Below are positions 28,284 through 37,230 of a stretch of 64,000 nucleotides of DNA, piece by piece. The DNA comes from an uncultured Shewanella sp. (GTDB lineage Bacteria > Pseudomonadota > Gammaproteobacteria > Enterobacterales > Shewanellaceae): positions 61,372-125,371 of the forward strand of contig NZ_CANLZC010000003.1 of the NCBI RefSeq assembly GCF_947495455.1. Direction: 5' to 3'. The translations under genes and the position numbers were made by a program. The notes beneath the pieces were generated by a model. The model saw nothing but the letters and a program-made list of their open reading frames with translations. It had not been told where the DNA came from and did no database searches. The first letter of the stretch is position 1; each line of letters starts with the position of its first letter.

Positions 28284-28861
28284 TTTCTCATTCTTAAGGC
28301 TTGAAAAAGGCAGTCTATTATTTTTTCTTGGTATTGCTGTCGTTGGGCTTTATCTTGACTGATCTCAAAATAATCTTGTGTGAAAATGGCACTGACACTG
28401 CTGGCTATAAACGTAATGATCATTTCAACGGTCATATCATTGCGTAATTGTCCTTGCTGCTGAAAAGCAGTGAGACTTTGGTGCCAATGTGTCGGCGAAT
28501 AGAGGGGGAAATCCGTTCCGGCAAGTTCATGGTTATCTGCTTGTAGGTGCTGCCATTGCATCATTCGAACCAGTTCTGGATGTTGCGCATATGTTTGTAC
28601 TCTGACATCAACAAGTTGGTGTAGAAATGCCAAAAAGCCCTTATCGGGATTAATAGGTTCATTTTGAACATCAGATGAAACAATGGCTTCTTTGACTTTT
28701 CTCCATAAAGTGGCTTTATTATCGAAGTAATGAAAAATAAGCCCTTTGGCAACGCCTGCATTTTTAGCAATTTGACCGATAGAAGTGCCGTCAAACCCTT
28801 TTTCAGCAAAAAGGTGTGTTGCAGATTTTAATATATTGTTTTTACTGGTATTTATTTTCAT
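28280..28861 (-). CDS. TetR-family regulator, probably autoregulated
   Basis: A 193-residue TetR protein: HTH residues 8-50 with [40 protein letters not shown], then a helical C-terminal domain. Two palindromic TGACC-N4-GGTCA-type sites lie 57-104 bases upstream, between this gene and the divergent gene at 29077. This suggests that the protein represses both its own gene and the neighbour. Its 3' end overlaps the macro-domain gene by 4 bases in convergent orientation. The inducer is unknown. Confidence 0.87.
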   Translation of the reverse strand: MKINTSKNNILKSATHLFAEKGFDGTSIGQIAKNAGVAKGLIFHYFDNKATLWRKVKEAIVSSDVQNEPINPDKGFLAFLHQLVDVRVQTYAQHPELVRMMQWQHLQADNHELAGTDFPLYSPTHWHQSLTAFQQQGQLRNDMTVEMIITFIASSVSAIFTQDYFEISQDKAQRQQYQEKIIDCLFQALRMRN

Positions 28862-28917
28862 ATCTTATTTGATTATTACTTTTTTTTATTGAGTACAGAT
28901 CAGTATAACATTAATAT

Positions 28918-28965
28918 TGACCAATCGGTCAGATTGATGTAAGTTTGATATTAACCGATTGGTCA
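28918..28965. promoter_or_regulatory. Two palindromic TetR-type operators in a divergent promoter region
   Basis: TGACCAATCGGTCA (28918-28931) and TAACCGATTGGTCA (28952-28965) are near-identical when one is reversed. Each is itself a TGACC-N4-GGTCA palindrome (the second with one changed base). Their centres are 34 bases apart. They sit between the divergent TetR gene (start 28861) and the gene at 29077. Confidence 0.8.
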
Positions 28966-29076
28966 GCTTTATTTTGTATTGATTGGGTTAGAGTGAAATA
29001 TTAGAGGGATAACTCGATAATTTAAGTAAAAGCTAACCAATTATTGTGTTTATATAGTGTTATATGGGAAGAGATT

Positions 29077-29499
29077 ATGTTTAAGCAGATCACACATGAT
29101 TTTAATGCAAAATATCAAAAGATCTTTCAACATTTTTTCTATCAATGGGTTTTTTCAGAGAAGTTAACGGCTGAGCAAATTATGGATGAGTTTTTTACTG
29201 ATGATTTCACTGCTATCATTGACGGAAACTTATTAACTCGGCAGGACTTTTTACGTCGTATTGGCAAAATGAGGGCAGAAACACTGATTGAGCAACAGGA
29301 ATTTTTGCAGATGATGGAACAAGAGAATAAGTTATTTAGTATGCATACTGTTAAAGGCAAAATGTTAGCGGATGACAGTGATTTTGAAACCAGAGCCATT
29401 GCTTATTTTGAATTTAGGGATGACAAGTTACATCAAGGATATTTAAATAGTGCGACGGCTGGAAAGTTGCATAGTCATGATATTGCATCCCGCTGTTAA
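29077..29499 (+). CDS. Small NTF2/SnoaL-like protein
   Basis: A 140-residue soluble protein starting MFKQITHDFNAKYQ. GGGAAGAG lies six bases before the ATG at 29077. A longer frame from 29044 runs through the ribosome site and was not used. The order of helices and strands (WVFSEKLTAEQIMDEFFTDDFTAII, LTRQDFLRRIGKMR, LFSMHTVKGKML, RAIAYFEFRDDKL) suits the cone-shaped NTF2-like fold of SnoaL-type proteins, which bind or isomerise small hydrophobic molecules. Divergent from the TetR gene and probably its target. Fold call is by pattern only. Confidence 0.6.
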   Translation: MFKQITHDFNAKYQKIFQHFFYQWVFSEKLTAEQIMDEFFTDDFTAIIDGNLLTRQDFLRRIGKMRAETLIEQQEFLQMMEQENKLFSMHTVKGKMLADDSDFETRAIAYFEFRDDKLHQGYLNSATAGKLHSHDIASRC

Positions 29500-29569
29500 T
29501 TGATCTTATCTTTTTTTGATGATGAAACTTGCATCCTTATATTATTTATGTCTCCCCTTTGGATTGGTT

Positions 29570-30331
29570 TTACTGATGCTTTTCAGTATGATCCCCGCCA
29601 GCGCCCATGCGTGAGCGTTCACTTGATTCGACTAACAGATGGCTGGCGATAGAGTGGAGATAAGCCCAATCGTCTTGGGTGACAGCTATTCCCTGTTTCC
29701 AAGCATTTTTCTGATTGTCAGCTTGGTGTAATGCGCTAATGTGCTGCATATTGTCGTGAACGGCCGGATGTGAAAGAGGGTGTTGACTGATCTCTATGGT
29801 AAGAGAGTGAGTATCATTCTCTTTTTGATCAGATAAATACAGCTCAGGTAAACATTGACCCGCATCAAGAATATAAATAACTTGCTGAGCCGTTGAACCA
29901 TTATTCCAACTCGCTTTGACGAACAAATCCTGTTTTGCCAGTTTTAGCAGTTCACTAAAGGCTAACCAACGATTATGACAATGGGTTAATATCAGTGTGA
30001 TAGCGGTTTGCTCAGCGAGTTTCTCTACACTGTAGTCCAGTAGACTGGGTAAGTGACAAATAATGCTGCAGCCTTTCAGATCTGCTTTAACGCCTTGCAG
30101 GCATTCGCTATCGATACTAATGGGCTGATCGTGATCCTTTTCTATAAACGCTAAGGCGTTGACGAAATGTTTTACTCCATTGAGTCCAACCATTTCTAAG
30201 TCAGCGACCATTTTTGCAATAATATCGGCTTCACCACAATGTTTATTCAGTCCCATAAATGCTTTGGCACAAAGGCTTGTTAATTCATTATGGGAAACCT
30301 GTATATGGGTTTTAGGATTGGCCTTTTTCAT
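29570..30331 (-). CDS. DUF3726-like protein of a catabolic cluster
   Basis: A 253-residue soluble protein. The opening HIQVSHNELTSLCAKAFMGL, with an Ala-rich helix (EADIIAKMVADLEMVGLNGV), and the closing ESSERSRMGAGG resemble the DUF3726 family. This is a family recollection and not a search result. No catalytic residues can be named. It is the last of six minus-strand genes headed by ridA, starting 22 bases after the 563-residue unknown, so it is probably cotranscribed. GGAGAACA stands before the ATG. The function may be enzymatic or accessory in breaking down the substrate imported by the BCCT transporter. Confidence 0.62.
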   Translation of the reverse strand: MKKANPKTHIQVSHNELTSLCAKAFMGLNKHCGEADIIAKMVADLEMVGLNGVKHFVNALAFIEKDHDQPISIDSECLQGVKADLKGCSIICHLPSLLDYSVEKLAEQTAITLILTHCHNRWLAFSELLKLAKQDLFVKASWNNGSTAQQVIYILDAGQCLPELYLSDQKENDTHSLTIEISQHPLSHPAVHDNMQHISALHQADNQKNAWKQGIAVTQDDWAYLHSIASHLLVESSERSRMGAGGDHTEKHQ

Positions 30332-30353
30332 GTTATTTGTTCTCCGCTATCGA

Positions 30354-32045
30354 TTACATGCATTCAATGTCTGTTTCTTGTTGAGGAAGCAGTGGAAACA
30401 ACCATTCATCTTCATGGAGTTCATGAGATAAGGGTGAACCTTGAAAGAGAGTGACTCTGACCCATCTGTCTGAGCGAGGATCGAACTTAGTGGCACCGAA
30501 CATAGACAGTTTGCACCTGAGTAAGTGCATCGGCAGCACCTTTTTGTTCAATAGGTTGATTTGAATGTCTCCCATTGTGCATTGAGCGAGACTCCAAATG
30601 CGCCGTGTAATGTGACGAAAGTGAGGATGTGCCAGTAAAAAAGCACTGATAGGCATGTTTAGGGCGGAGCTGCTTAATGCCTGATACAGTTGATTGACTT
30701 TTCTGGCGATGTCTAGCGGCATTTCCCGTTCATGACCAGGCTCTTCTCCTCTAATGCCCATTCTAGGTTCTTCTTTTTCTTTAGAGCGGTACCAAAACCA
30801 ATATTGTTGATTTTGTTTTGAGAAGTCTATTTGAGTCGCCCAGTGGTAACGAGTGTTGAGTAATTCTAATATGTCTTCATTACTTAGACCGGATGGTAAA
30901 TGCAATGATTCATCCACCGCTTGACCTATGTCATATTGATCCACAATTTCAGGGTAGATTTCTAATAAACAGGTTAATAATACTTCTTGAGTTTCAAGAG
31001 AGTATGTCGTGGACAGTGCAACTATGGATGACCAAGAACTGTGTTTTTCAAGTTCATCTTTCAGTGACGGAAGTTCATTGCTGCAAGTCATATTTTTATC
31101 ATCTTGATGGGGATCAATGGTCTTGACTTGTTGTAGATGCACAGCTGCACGATTAAGCAATTGGGCTAAGGCTTTTTTCTTTTGTGCTGTGATAGGTTGT
31201 GAAGTGACATGTGCGATGGCATTTTCCCGTTGTGATAACCACTGATCGATCACTTTTGGGTGATTAATGAGGTAAGGTACCATTCCTAGTCCCGTTGCAT
31301 TACCTATGCCTAAATAACGCTGAAGTGAAATGGATAATGTCACGGCATTCTCACCGCCTTGCTGTTTTGCTAAGTAATGTACCCAATCAATACTGAATTG
31401 TCTTAGGACATAAACTGCGCACATTTGGGCACTGAATGAGGAATTAAAATCGGTATTATTTTTTAAGATTTCAAAATCGGCGATACCAAACTTACCATTT
31501 CCGTAAACAGCCGTTGTGCGCAATAAATAACCTACATTGGCAATGATGTCGGTGTTTGGCTGTGAGCCTGATGATAAGGCATCAACAATATGTTCAAAGA
31601 CACGGACACTTTTATTGGCCCGAGCGAGGACTAATACTTGGCTAGAATTGCGACCCGCTTCTTGTAGTGGCACATTGCCTTTGAGTTTGGCATATAACTC
31701 ATGACTTATCTCACCTTGTACTAGCGCAAAAGTAATATCCCATTTTTCAGCGATAACGCGGTCGTTGCGCTCTTCATCTAAGATTTCACTGGAAAAAATC
31801 AGTAAGTGATAGTGATATTCGTGGGCATTGATACGATAAATAACATGACCAAAACCCGCTTCACATAGCCGCCATTCTGTTTGTTTGATTTGCCATTGCT
31901 GCTTAGCCATACGGCGCGTTAAACTGCGGACAAAACTTAATCGAGTCTGATGCATGGCGCCTAGCCGATTGGGATCCATGACAATATCGGGGTGCCTTAA
32001 GGATGCTTTTTTGTTTATGTCTGTTGGATATTCTTTATTGAACAT
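30354..32045 (-). CDS. Large conserved-looking protein of unknown function in the catabolic cluster
   Basis: A 563-residue cytoplasmic protein that I do not recognise. It has no signal peptide and no membrane helix. Visible features are a basic N-terminal region (HQTRLSFVRSLTRRMAKQQW), a mixed alpha/beta first half with FGHVIYRINAHEYHYHLLIFS and VGYLLRTTAVYGNGKFGIADF, a helical middle (SISLQRYLGIGNATGLGMVP) and a C-terminal part with RWVRVTLFQGSPLSHELHEDE. No nucleotide-binding loop, no cofactor motif and no metal cluster cysteines stand out. It lies between the BCCT and DUF3726-like genes with short spacers (60 and 22 bases). GAGGACAT precedes the ATG. The gene is the least explained member of the operon. 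Confidence 0.7.
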   Translation of the reverse strand: MFNKEYPTDINKKASLRHPDIVMDPNRLGAMHQTRLSFVRSLTRRMAKQQWQIKQTEWRLCEAGFGHVIYRINAHEYHYHLLIFSSEILDEERNDRVIAEKWDITFALVQGEISHELYAKLKGNVPLQEAGRNSSQVLVLARANKSVRVFEHIVDALSSGSQPNTDIIANVGYLLRTTAVYGNGKFGIADFEILKNNTDFNSSFSAQMCAVYVLRQFSIDWVHYLAKQQGGENAVTLSISLQRYLGIGNATGLGMVPYLINHPKVIDQWLSQRENAIAHVTSQPITAQKKKALAQLLNRAAVHLQQVKTIDPHQDDKNMTCSNELPSLKDELEKHSSWSSIVALSTTYSLETQEVLLTCLLEIYPEIVDQYDIGQAVDESLHLPSGLSNEDILELLNTRYHWATQIDFSKQNQQYWFWYRSKEKEEPRMGIRGEEPGHEREMPLDIARKVNQLYQALSSSALNMPISAFLLAHPHFRHITRRIWSLAQCTMGDIQINLLNKKVLPMHLLRCKLSMFGATKFDPRSDRWVRVTLFQGSPLSHELHEDEWLFPLLPQQETDIECM

Positions 32046-32105
32046 TTTATGTCCTCGCGCGTTCTTATTTATTTCATTTTTTATTGATTTTATGAGTATT
32101 CAGCT

Positions 32106-33692
32106 TTAAGGGATGATGCCTTGTGTTTTTGCCATTTTGAGAGCCAGTTGTGGTGCATTCCACAATGAAGGCAGTAATATGATAGAAACAGGGACAGCGG
32201 TTATCACAATAAAGGATTGCAATGCGCTGATCCCTCCTGCACCCATTGAAATAAGCACCATGGCCGAGGCTCCCATCATGATCCCCCAAAAAGCTCGAAT
32301 ATGGGCACTGGGTTCATTTTTGCCACTGATCACGACGCTAATGGTATAGGTCATTGAATCCCCTGTTGTGACGATAAAAATAGCCGTTAAGAGTAAAAAT
32401 GATATTGAAATTATGCTTGGATAAGGCAATTGTTCTGTGATCGCCAGAAGGGATGCAGGTAAGTTAAATCCCGAAAATGCGTGACTGACAGAACCTGGAT
32501 TGGCAATTTCTAAGGCTAAGCCTGTTCCGCCAACAACGGTGAACCAAAAACAAGTAATGAGCGGGGCAATGATACTGATAGCAAGGATAAGTTGTCTTAT
32601 GGTTCGGCCTCGTGAAACACGGGCAATAAAAATGGCCATAATGGGTCCGTAACCTAAAAACCAACCCCAAAAGAATAATGTCCATTGGCTTAACCAAGCT
32701 GTATTACCGTGATAGGTTGCCATAGGGATAAAATGACTGATCATCGACCCAAGTCCTTGCAAGTATCCCTTAATAATAAAGTTACTGTCACCGAAAATAA
32801 GAATATAGATCATTAAAGCCATGGCCAGTAAGATATTGCAACGGCTTAAAAATTGTAGCCCTTTGTTCATGCCAGTCAGTGCTGATATGGTGTAAAGAGT
32901 AATGGCCAGTAATATGATGATAAGTTGGGTTGCATAAGTATCGGGAAAAGCAAAGAGCGCGTTAAGCGCATAGCTGACTTGTAAGCCTAAAAAGCCAATA
33001 GGGCCAATAGTGCCTGCGGCAACGGCGATAATGCTGGTGGCATCAATAAAAGCCCCTGTGAATCCGGTCAATGCTCGCTTTCCAAGCAGAGGATATAACA
33101 AGGTACGGGGTTTCAATGGTAAACCTTTATCGAAATGTAGATGCATTAATACGATGGAAGTGAGGCTTCCCAATATGGCCCAAGCTAAAAACCCCCAATG
33201 CATAAAAGATTGCGATAAGGCATTGATGGCGAGTTGATGAGTGTTATCTGTTGCTGAAAAAAGCGGCGGAGGGCTGACAAAATGAGCAATGGGCTCAGCT
33301 GCGGCCCAAAAGACGCCACCGCCAGCCAACAAAGTGCAAATGATGACGGATAACCATCGAAAGCTATCCATCTCAGGGGCGCTAAGCTGGCCTAAGCGTA
33401 CTTTTCCTGTTTTGCCAATGGCAAGGCCTAAACTGATGATAAACGTGAGCAAGAGTAACAGCTCCCAGTAGGAGCCAAATACCTTAATAGACCAAGCAAA
33501 ACCAGTATTAACGATACTGGCAAGTAACGTATTATCGAACAAGGCTAAGGAGACAAAAAGTGCTATGAAGCCGCCGCTGAGCCAAAATACTGCTTTGTCA
33601 TATCCCTGCGTTTCTTTTCCTATGTGATTGTGAAGGCTTGTTGATTTTGTTGTCGATAGATTCTTATCTATGAGCTCGAGTGCATCAGACAT
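32106..33692 (-). CDS. BCCT-family betaine/carnitine/choline-type transporter
   Basis: A 528-residue protein with 12 membrane helices. The family signature in helix 8 and its loop is readable: WTLFFWGWFLGYGPIMAIF followed by ARVSRGRTIRQL. FWAAAEPIAHF in helix 4 is the substrate-site region of GxWAxxEP type. BCCT proteins import quaternary ammonium compounds by sodium or proton symport, or by exchange. The ATG at 33692 (MSDALELID) has GGAG seven bases upstream and is preferred to the ATG four codons earlier. No long C-terminal osmosensory tail is present, so a nutritional role is more likely than osmoprotection. Flanked by enzymes of the same operon. Confidence 0.9.
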   Translation of the reverse strand: MSDALELIDKNLSTTKSTSLHNHIGKETQGYDKAVFWLSGGFIALFVSLALFDNTLLASIVNTGFAWSIKVFGSYWELLLLLTFIISLGLAIGKTGKVRLGQLSAPEMDSFRWLSVIICTLLAGGGVFWAAAEPIAHFVSPPPLFSATDNTHQLAINALSQSFMHWGFLAWAILGSLTSIVLMHLHFDKGLPLKPRTLLYPLLGKRALTGFTGAFIDATSIIAVAAGTIGPIGFLGLQVSYALNALFAFPDTYATQLIIILLAITLYTISALTGMNKGLQFLSRCNILLAMALMIYILIFGDSNFIIKGYLQGLGSMISHFIPMATYHGNTAWLSQWTLFFWGWFLGYGPIMAIFIARVSRGRTIRQLILAISIIAPLITCFWFTVVGGTGLALEIANPGSVSHAFSGFNLPASLLAITEQLPYPSIISISFLLLTAIFIVTTGDSMTYTISVVISGKNEPSAHIRAFWGIMMGASAMVLISMGAGGISALQSFIVITAVPVSIILLPSLWNAPQLALKMAKTQGIIP

Positions 33693-33773
33693 ATATTGCT
33701 CCATCAGTTTAAGGGGGCTTGGTTACCCCTCATTTGGCTCAGTTTATTGTTATCTTTCTCTATTGATGAGTGG

Positions 33774-34778
33774 TTACTGAGCTGAGTTTTTATTTTGTGC
33801 AGATAAGCTTTCGGTTAAGAAATTAAGCCAATTACCGCCTAATATTTTCTGTGTTTCTAGCGAGGAAAATCCTTGTTTTAATAATCCTTGGTAGATATTT
33901 TCCATTCCTTTTTCACCACTAAACCAAGGCAAATTATCTGGCCATCCGGTATTATTTGAAGAGCCCTCACCGTAATCCATTTGCTTGGACCATTTTCCAT
34001 TTCGCATCCATTCCAATATGGATTGTGGTTGATTGAGGCAAAGATCACTGCCAATACCGATATGGTCGACCCCCATCAATTCGGCGGTATCGGCAACCAT
34101 TTGACAAAAAGTGTCTAAACTGCATTGACTGCCATTGGGTAGATGAAAAGGGTATAGGCTAAAGCCCAATAAGCCGCCTCTTTTTGCCAAAGACGTCAGT
34201 ACTTGATTGGATTTATTACGCAGTGCATCATGAGCAAAACTGGGGTTTGCATGGCTAATGCAAATAGGCCTAGCAGAAGTATCAATCGCCTGAAGGGTTG
34301 ATAACTCAGCGCTGTGAGACATATCAATGATCATGCCCACACGGTTCATTTCGCTGATGGCTTGTTTACCAAAACGAGTTAATCCACTGTCGGTTTTTTC
34401 ATAGCAGCCACAGGCTAATAAACTTTGGTTATTGTAAGTGAGCTGCATGATGAGCAAACCTTGTTTGCGCATCACTTCAATGAGCCCGATTTCATCGTCT
34501 ATGGGTGAGCAGTTTTGTGCGCCCAGAAAAATACCGACTTTACCTAGTGCTTTAGCTTGGTGGATATCATTTGCCTGATGGACAGGCATAATGAGATCGC
34601 TATTTTGTTCAAATAGTCGATTCCACTGTGCAAAACGCGTTAATGTTTCTCTTGCATTTTCATGGTAAACCAAGGTGGCATGTACGGCTGTAATACCACT
34701 GGCTTTTAAAGATTGAAAGTAGGGACGATCCCAATGGCAATATTGAAGCCCGTCTATGATAATGTGATCACGGTACAT
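33774..34778 (-). CDS. M19 (renal dipeptidase) family protein with altered metal site
   Basis: A 334-residue TIM-barrel protein of the M19 family. Family segments are IIIDGLQYCHWD at the N-terminus, the GIFLGAQNCSPI strand, MIIDMSHSAELS with His155 and ICISHANPSF with His176. In classical M19 dipeptidases the first metal site uses DGHND and a Glu after the fourth strand. Here those positions are Leu11, Tyr13 and Gln88, so the usual binuclear zinc site cannot form as described. A similar divergent M19 protein accompanies betaine and dimethylglycine catabolism genes in pseudomonads (recollection). It probably acts on a substrate other than dipeptides, or has another role. AAGGAG precedes the ATG. 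Confidence 0.82.
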   Translation of the reverse strand: MYRDHIIIDGLQYCHWDRPYFQSLKASGITAVHATLVYHENARETLTRFAQWNRLFEQNSDLIMPVHQANDIHQAKALGKVGIFLGAQNCSPIDDEIGLIEVMRKQGLLIMQLTYNNQSLLACGCYEKTDSGLTRFGKQAISEMNRVGMIIDMSHSAELSTLQAIDTSARPICISHANPSFAHDALRNKSNQVLTSLAKRGGLLGFSLYPFHLPNGSQCSLDTFCQMVADTAELMGVDHIGIGSDLCLNQPQSILEWMRNGKWSKQMDYGEGSSNNTGWPDNLPWFSGEKGMENIYQGLLKQGFSSLETQKILGGNWLNFLTESLSAQNKNSAQ

Positions 34779-34787
34779 AGTGACTCC

Positions 34788-36236
34788 TTAATAGGGGCGC
34801 AAGTAAGTGGTTTTTATCGTCGAATAAAATTCTTTTGCGTATTGACCTTGCTCTCTTGGGCCAAAGCTGGATTGTTTACGACCACCAAAAGGCACATGAT
34901 AATCTGTACCTGCGGTGGGTAAGTTCACCATGACGCAACCGGTTTGCGCTTGTTGTTTAAATAAGGCAGCACTTTTAAGGCTTTGTGTGATAATGCCAGC
35001 GGTTAAACCAAAGCGAGTATCATTGACGGTGGCAATGGCTTCATCGAGACTGCTGACTTTGATCACACTGGCTAAAGGCGCGAAGATCTCTTCTTGGTTC
35101 ATGTCCCAATGGTTTTGTGTATTGAGCATTAATGTGGGAGCCATGTAGTAACCTTCATGCTCAAGCGTGAGTTGATGTCCGCCGAATGCACATTCTGCCC
35201 CTAGTTCATGAGCGCGTTTGATCCAAGCTAGGTTGGATTGCAACTGCTTATCATCAACCACAGGTCCCATAAAGATGTCTTTGTTCAGCGCATGTCCGAC
35301 TTTTAATTGCCCCATGCGTTGAATTAATGCATCCACATACTTGTCATGGACTTTGTCTAATACCACAAGCCTTGAAGACGCGGTGCACTTTTGACCCGCT
35401 CCTGAATAGGAACCTGCAATAGTGGCTTCGACAGCTAATGAAATATCAGCATCATCGGCGATAACTAAGGCATTTTTACTGCCCATTTCCAGTTGGCATT
35501 TGACAAAATTAGGTGAGGTTGCCGTCGCAATTTTACGGCCAATATCCACTGAACCGGTAAAGCTTACCCCATTTATCTCGTTGGAATGGATGAGAGTATC
35601 ACCAACTTGAGCACCGCTACCTAAAATCAGATTAAACGTGCCTTCTGGCAGTCCTTGACGATGAATAATTTCCGTCAATGCAACGGCACTTGCTGGGGTT
35701 AAGTTGGCAGGTTTCCAGATCACACTGTTACCAAAAGCGAGGGCGGGCGCAATTTTCCATGCGGCAGTAGCTATAGGGAAGTTCCAAGGCGAGATGATGG
35801 CGACCACACCGAGTGCTTCTCGGCTGACTTCAACTGAGACGCCAGGCCTGACAGAATCGGCTAGATCCCCCATTTGTCGTAATACTTCGGCGGCAAAGTA
35901 TTGGAAAAATTGTCCTGAACGATAGACTTCCCCTCGTCCTTCTGCAAAAGGCTTGCCTTCTTCTTGAGAGAGGAGTCGACCCAGTTCATCACATCGATTA
36001 ATCAGTTCATCTCCGATGGCCTGTAGCACTTTTTGTTTGTGTTCTAAGGGGGTTTTTTCCCATGTGGGCTGTGCCTGTTGAGCAGCATCGATGGCTTGAT
36101 GAACTTGCTGTGAGCTGGCTTGTGCGAAATGCCCCAAATGATGTGAAATATCCGAAGGGTTGATGTTATCGATTGTTGAACTTCCCTGTTGCCATTTTCC
36201 GGCAATATAAAGTGCGTTTTCTGTATTTAATGTCAT
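34788..36236 (-). CDS. NAD(P)-dependent aldehyde dehydrogenase (ketoglutarate-semialdehyde type)
   Basis: A 482-residue ALDH superfamily enzyme that oxidises an aldehyde to the acid. Catalytic residues are visible: Asn152 in SPWNFP, Glu250 in CQLEMGSKNAL and Cys284 in GAGQKCTASSR. FTGSVDIG is the cofactor loop. The C-terminal segment VPFGGRKQSSFGPREQGQYA resembles alpha-ketoglutaric semialdehyde dehydrogenases, but other semialdehydes are possible. It sits nine bases before the M19 gene and after ridA in one operon, which suggests a late, carboxylate-forming step of the pathway. Dependence on NAD or NADP cannot be read. Confidence 0.88.
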   Translation of the reverse strand: MTLNTENALYIAGKWQQGSSTIDNINPSDISHHLGHFAQASSQQVHQAIDAAQQAQPTWEKTPLEHKQKVLQAIGDELINRCDELGRLLSQEEGKPFAEGRGEVYRSGQFFQYFAAEVLRQMGDLADSVRPGVSVEVSREALGVVAIISPWNFPIATAAWKIAPALAFGNSVIWKPANLTPASAVALTEIIHRQGLPEGTFNLILGSGAQVGDTLIHSNEINGVSFTGSVDIGRKIATATSPNFVKCQLEMGSKNALVIADDADISLAVEATIAGSYSGAGQKCTASSRLVVLDKVHDKYVDALIQRMGQLKVGHALNKDIFMGPVVDDKQLQSNLAWIKRAHELGAECAFGGHQLTLEHEGYYMAPTLMLNTQNHWDMNQEEIFAPLASVIKVSSLDEAIATVNDTRFGLTAGIITQSLKSAALFKQQAQTGCVMVNLPTAGTDYHVPFGGRKQSSFGPREQGQYAKEFYSTIKTTYLRPY

Positions 36237-36294
36237 GGTTAACCTCTAATGAATACTCTCTATTCTTATGATGCTTGCTAATGTTTCAACCTAT

Positions 36295-36693
36295 TCACTC
36301 ACTGTCAGATACTGTGGCGTAGACAACCAGTTCAACGAGCATTTCTTCCCGTGCTAAGCCTGCTACCACTATGGCTGCCCGATTAGGAAAAGGGGCTTGA
36401 AAATATTCGGCATAAATTGCGTTGACAGTGGCCAGATAAGTGCGGTCAGTGACATAAATCATGACTTGCAGTACGCTGTTTGTATCTGTACCAGCGCAAT
36501 TTAGGGTATGAACAAGATTATCTAAGGTTTGGCGGGTTTGTGCTTCAATGCCGCCTTCTACGACTTGACCTTGTTGATTGATAGGAATTTGAGCGGTGTA
36601 AAGGGTATTATTCGCTGTTATAGCCCACTCTAATGGGGCTTTCGATGCAAAAAGAGACGTACTTATGGCCTGTTTAGCTGCTGTCTTTGACAT
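36295..36693 (-). CDS. RidA-family (YjgF/UK114) protein
   Basis: A 132-residue protein. The family clusters LYTAQIPIN, QTRQTLDNLVHTL, VTDRTYLATVNAIYAEYF and FPNRAAIVVAGL are present, including Arg105, the residue that binds the carboxylate of the imine substrate in active RidA proteins. RidA enzymes hydrolyse reactive enamine and imine intermediates made by PLP enzymes or amine oxidases. As the first gene of the operon it points to an imine-forming step, for example by an amine or amino acid oxidase encoded elsewhere. No amine oxidase or dehydrogenase is encoded in this cluster. Confidence 0.9.
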   Translation of the reverse strand: MSKTAAKQAISTSLFASKAPLEWAITANNTLYTAQIPINQQGQVVEGGIEAQTRQTLDNLVHTLNCAGTDTNSVLQVMIYVTDRTYLATVNAIYAEYFQAPFPNRAAIVVAGLAREEMLVELVVYATVSDSE

Positions 36694-36797
36694 AAACGAT
36701 ACCTAGCGTTTTGAGATAAATGTAATGTGTTCATTTTATGTTCAGCTAGAATATTGCATAGGCTTTTTGATAAGTCTAATTAGTAATTTTTTTAAAT

Positions 36798-36816
36798 TGA
36801 TAATTTAAATTTATCA
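36798..36816. promoter_or_regulatory. Near-palindrome in the ridA/LysR divergent region
   Basis: TGATAATTTAAATTTATCA is a 19-base near-perfect dyad of the ATAA...TTAT type used by some LysR regulators. It lies about 105 bases upstream of ridA in the 537-base spacer (36694-37230) shared with the divergent LysR gene. The spacer holds nothing else recognisable. A 67-codon frame at 36814-37017 starts at TTG without a ribosome site. Confidence 0.35.
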
Positions 36817-37230
36817 CTTGTTGACAAATGACAAGGCTAGAATGGAGATGAATATGATCTTTTTATCCTCATCTTTTTGGTTAAATATGGAGTAATGCTT
36901 TAATAGATATAATAAATCATTGGCTGTTTTTTTAATATTTTTGACTGAGCAGTGGCCTTTTTTAACGTCAAGATATGTCAGTATTTGTTTTGCTTGGTGC
37001 TTGTAGGTGTTACACAATATGTTTTTATTTGTGGTTAATTGTTTTTCTATGTTTTATTTATGAGTTGATATTGGGTGTTTAGTGTGTCTATTTAGTTGGT
37101 TGTTGACGAAGAGATGATAAAAATTATGCTTAAAAGCCAGAGTTAAAGGTCGTCAATTTCATTTTTTCACTCTTGTTATTTTTAACGTTAGATAGCCAAT
37201 AATGAAAGTGTCAGTTAAGGAGCCGATGCA

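Noticed and set aside
27825..28861. Macro domain plus neighbour as a DarTG-type toxin-antitoxin pair
   Set aside because: The neighbour is a normal TetR regulator and no ADP-ribosyltransferase motif is present.
29570..36693. Hydroxyproline or glycine betaine catabolic operon as a firm call
   Set aside because: Hydroxyproline epimerase, deaminase and oxidase genes and the betaine demethylase genes are all absent. Only the dehydrogenase and transporter resemblances point that way.
36814..37017. 67-codon minus frame in the ridA/LysR spacer
   Set aside because: TTG start without a ribosome site, Lys-rich composition typical of AT-rich noncoding DNA.
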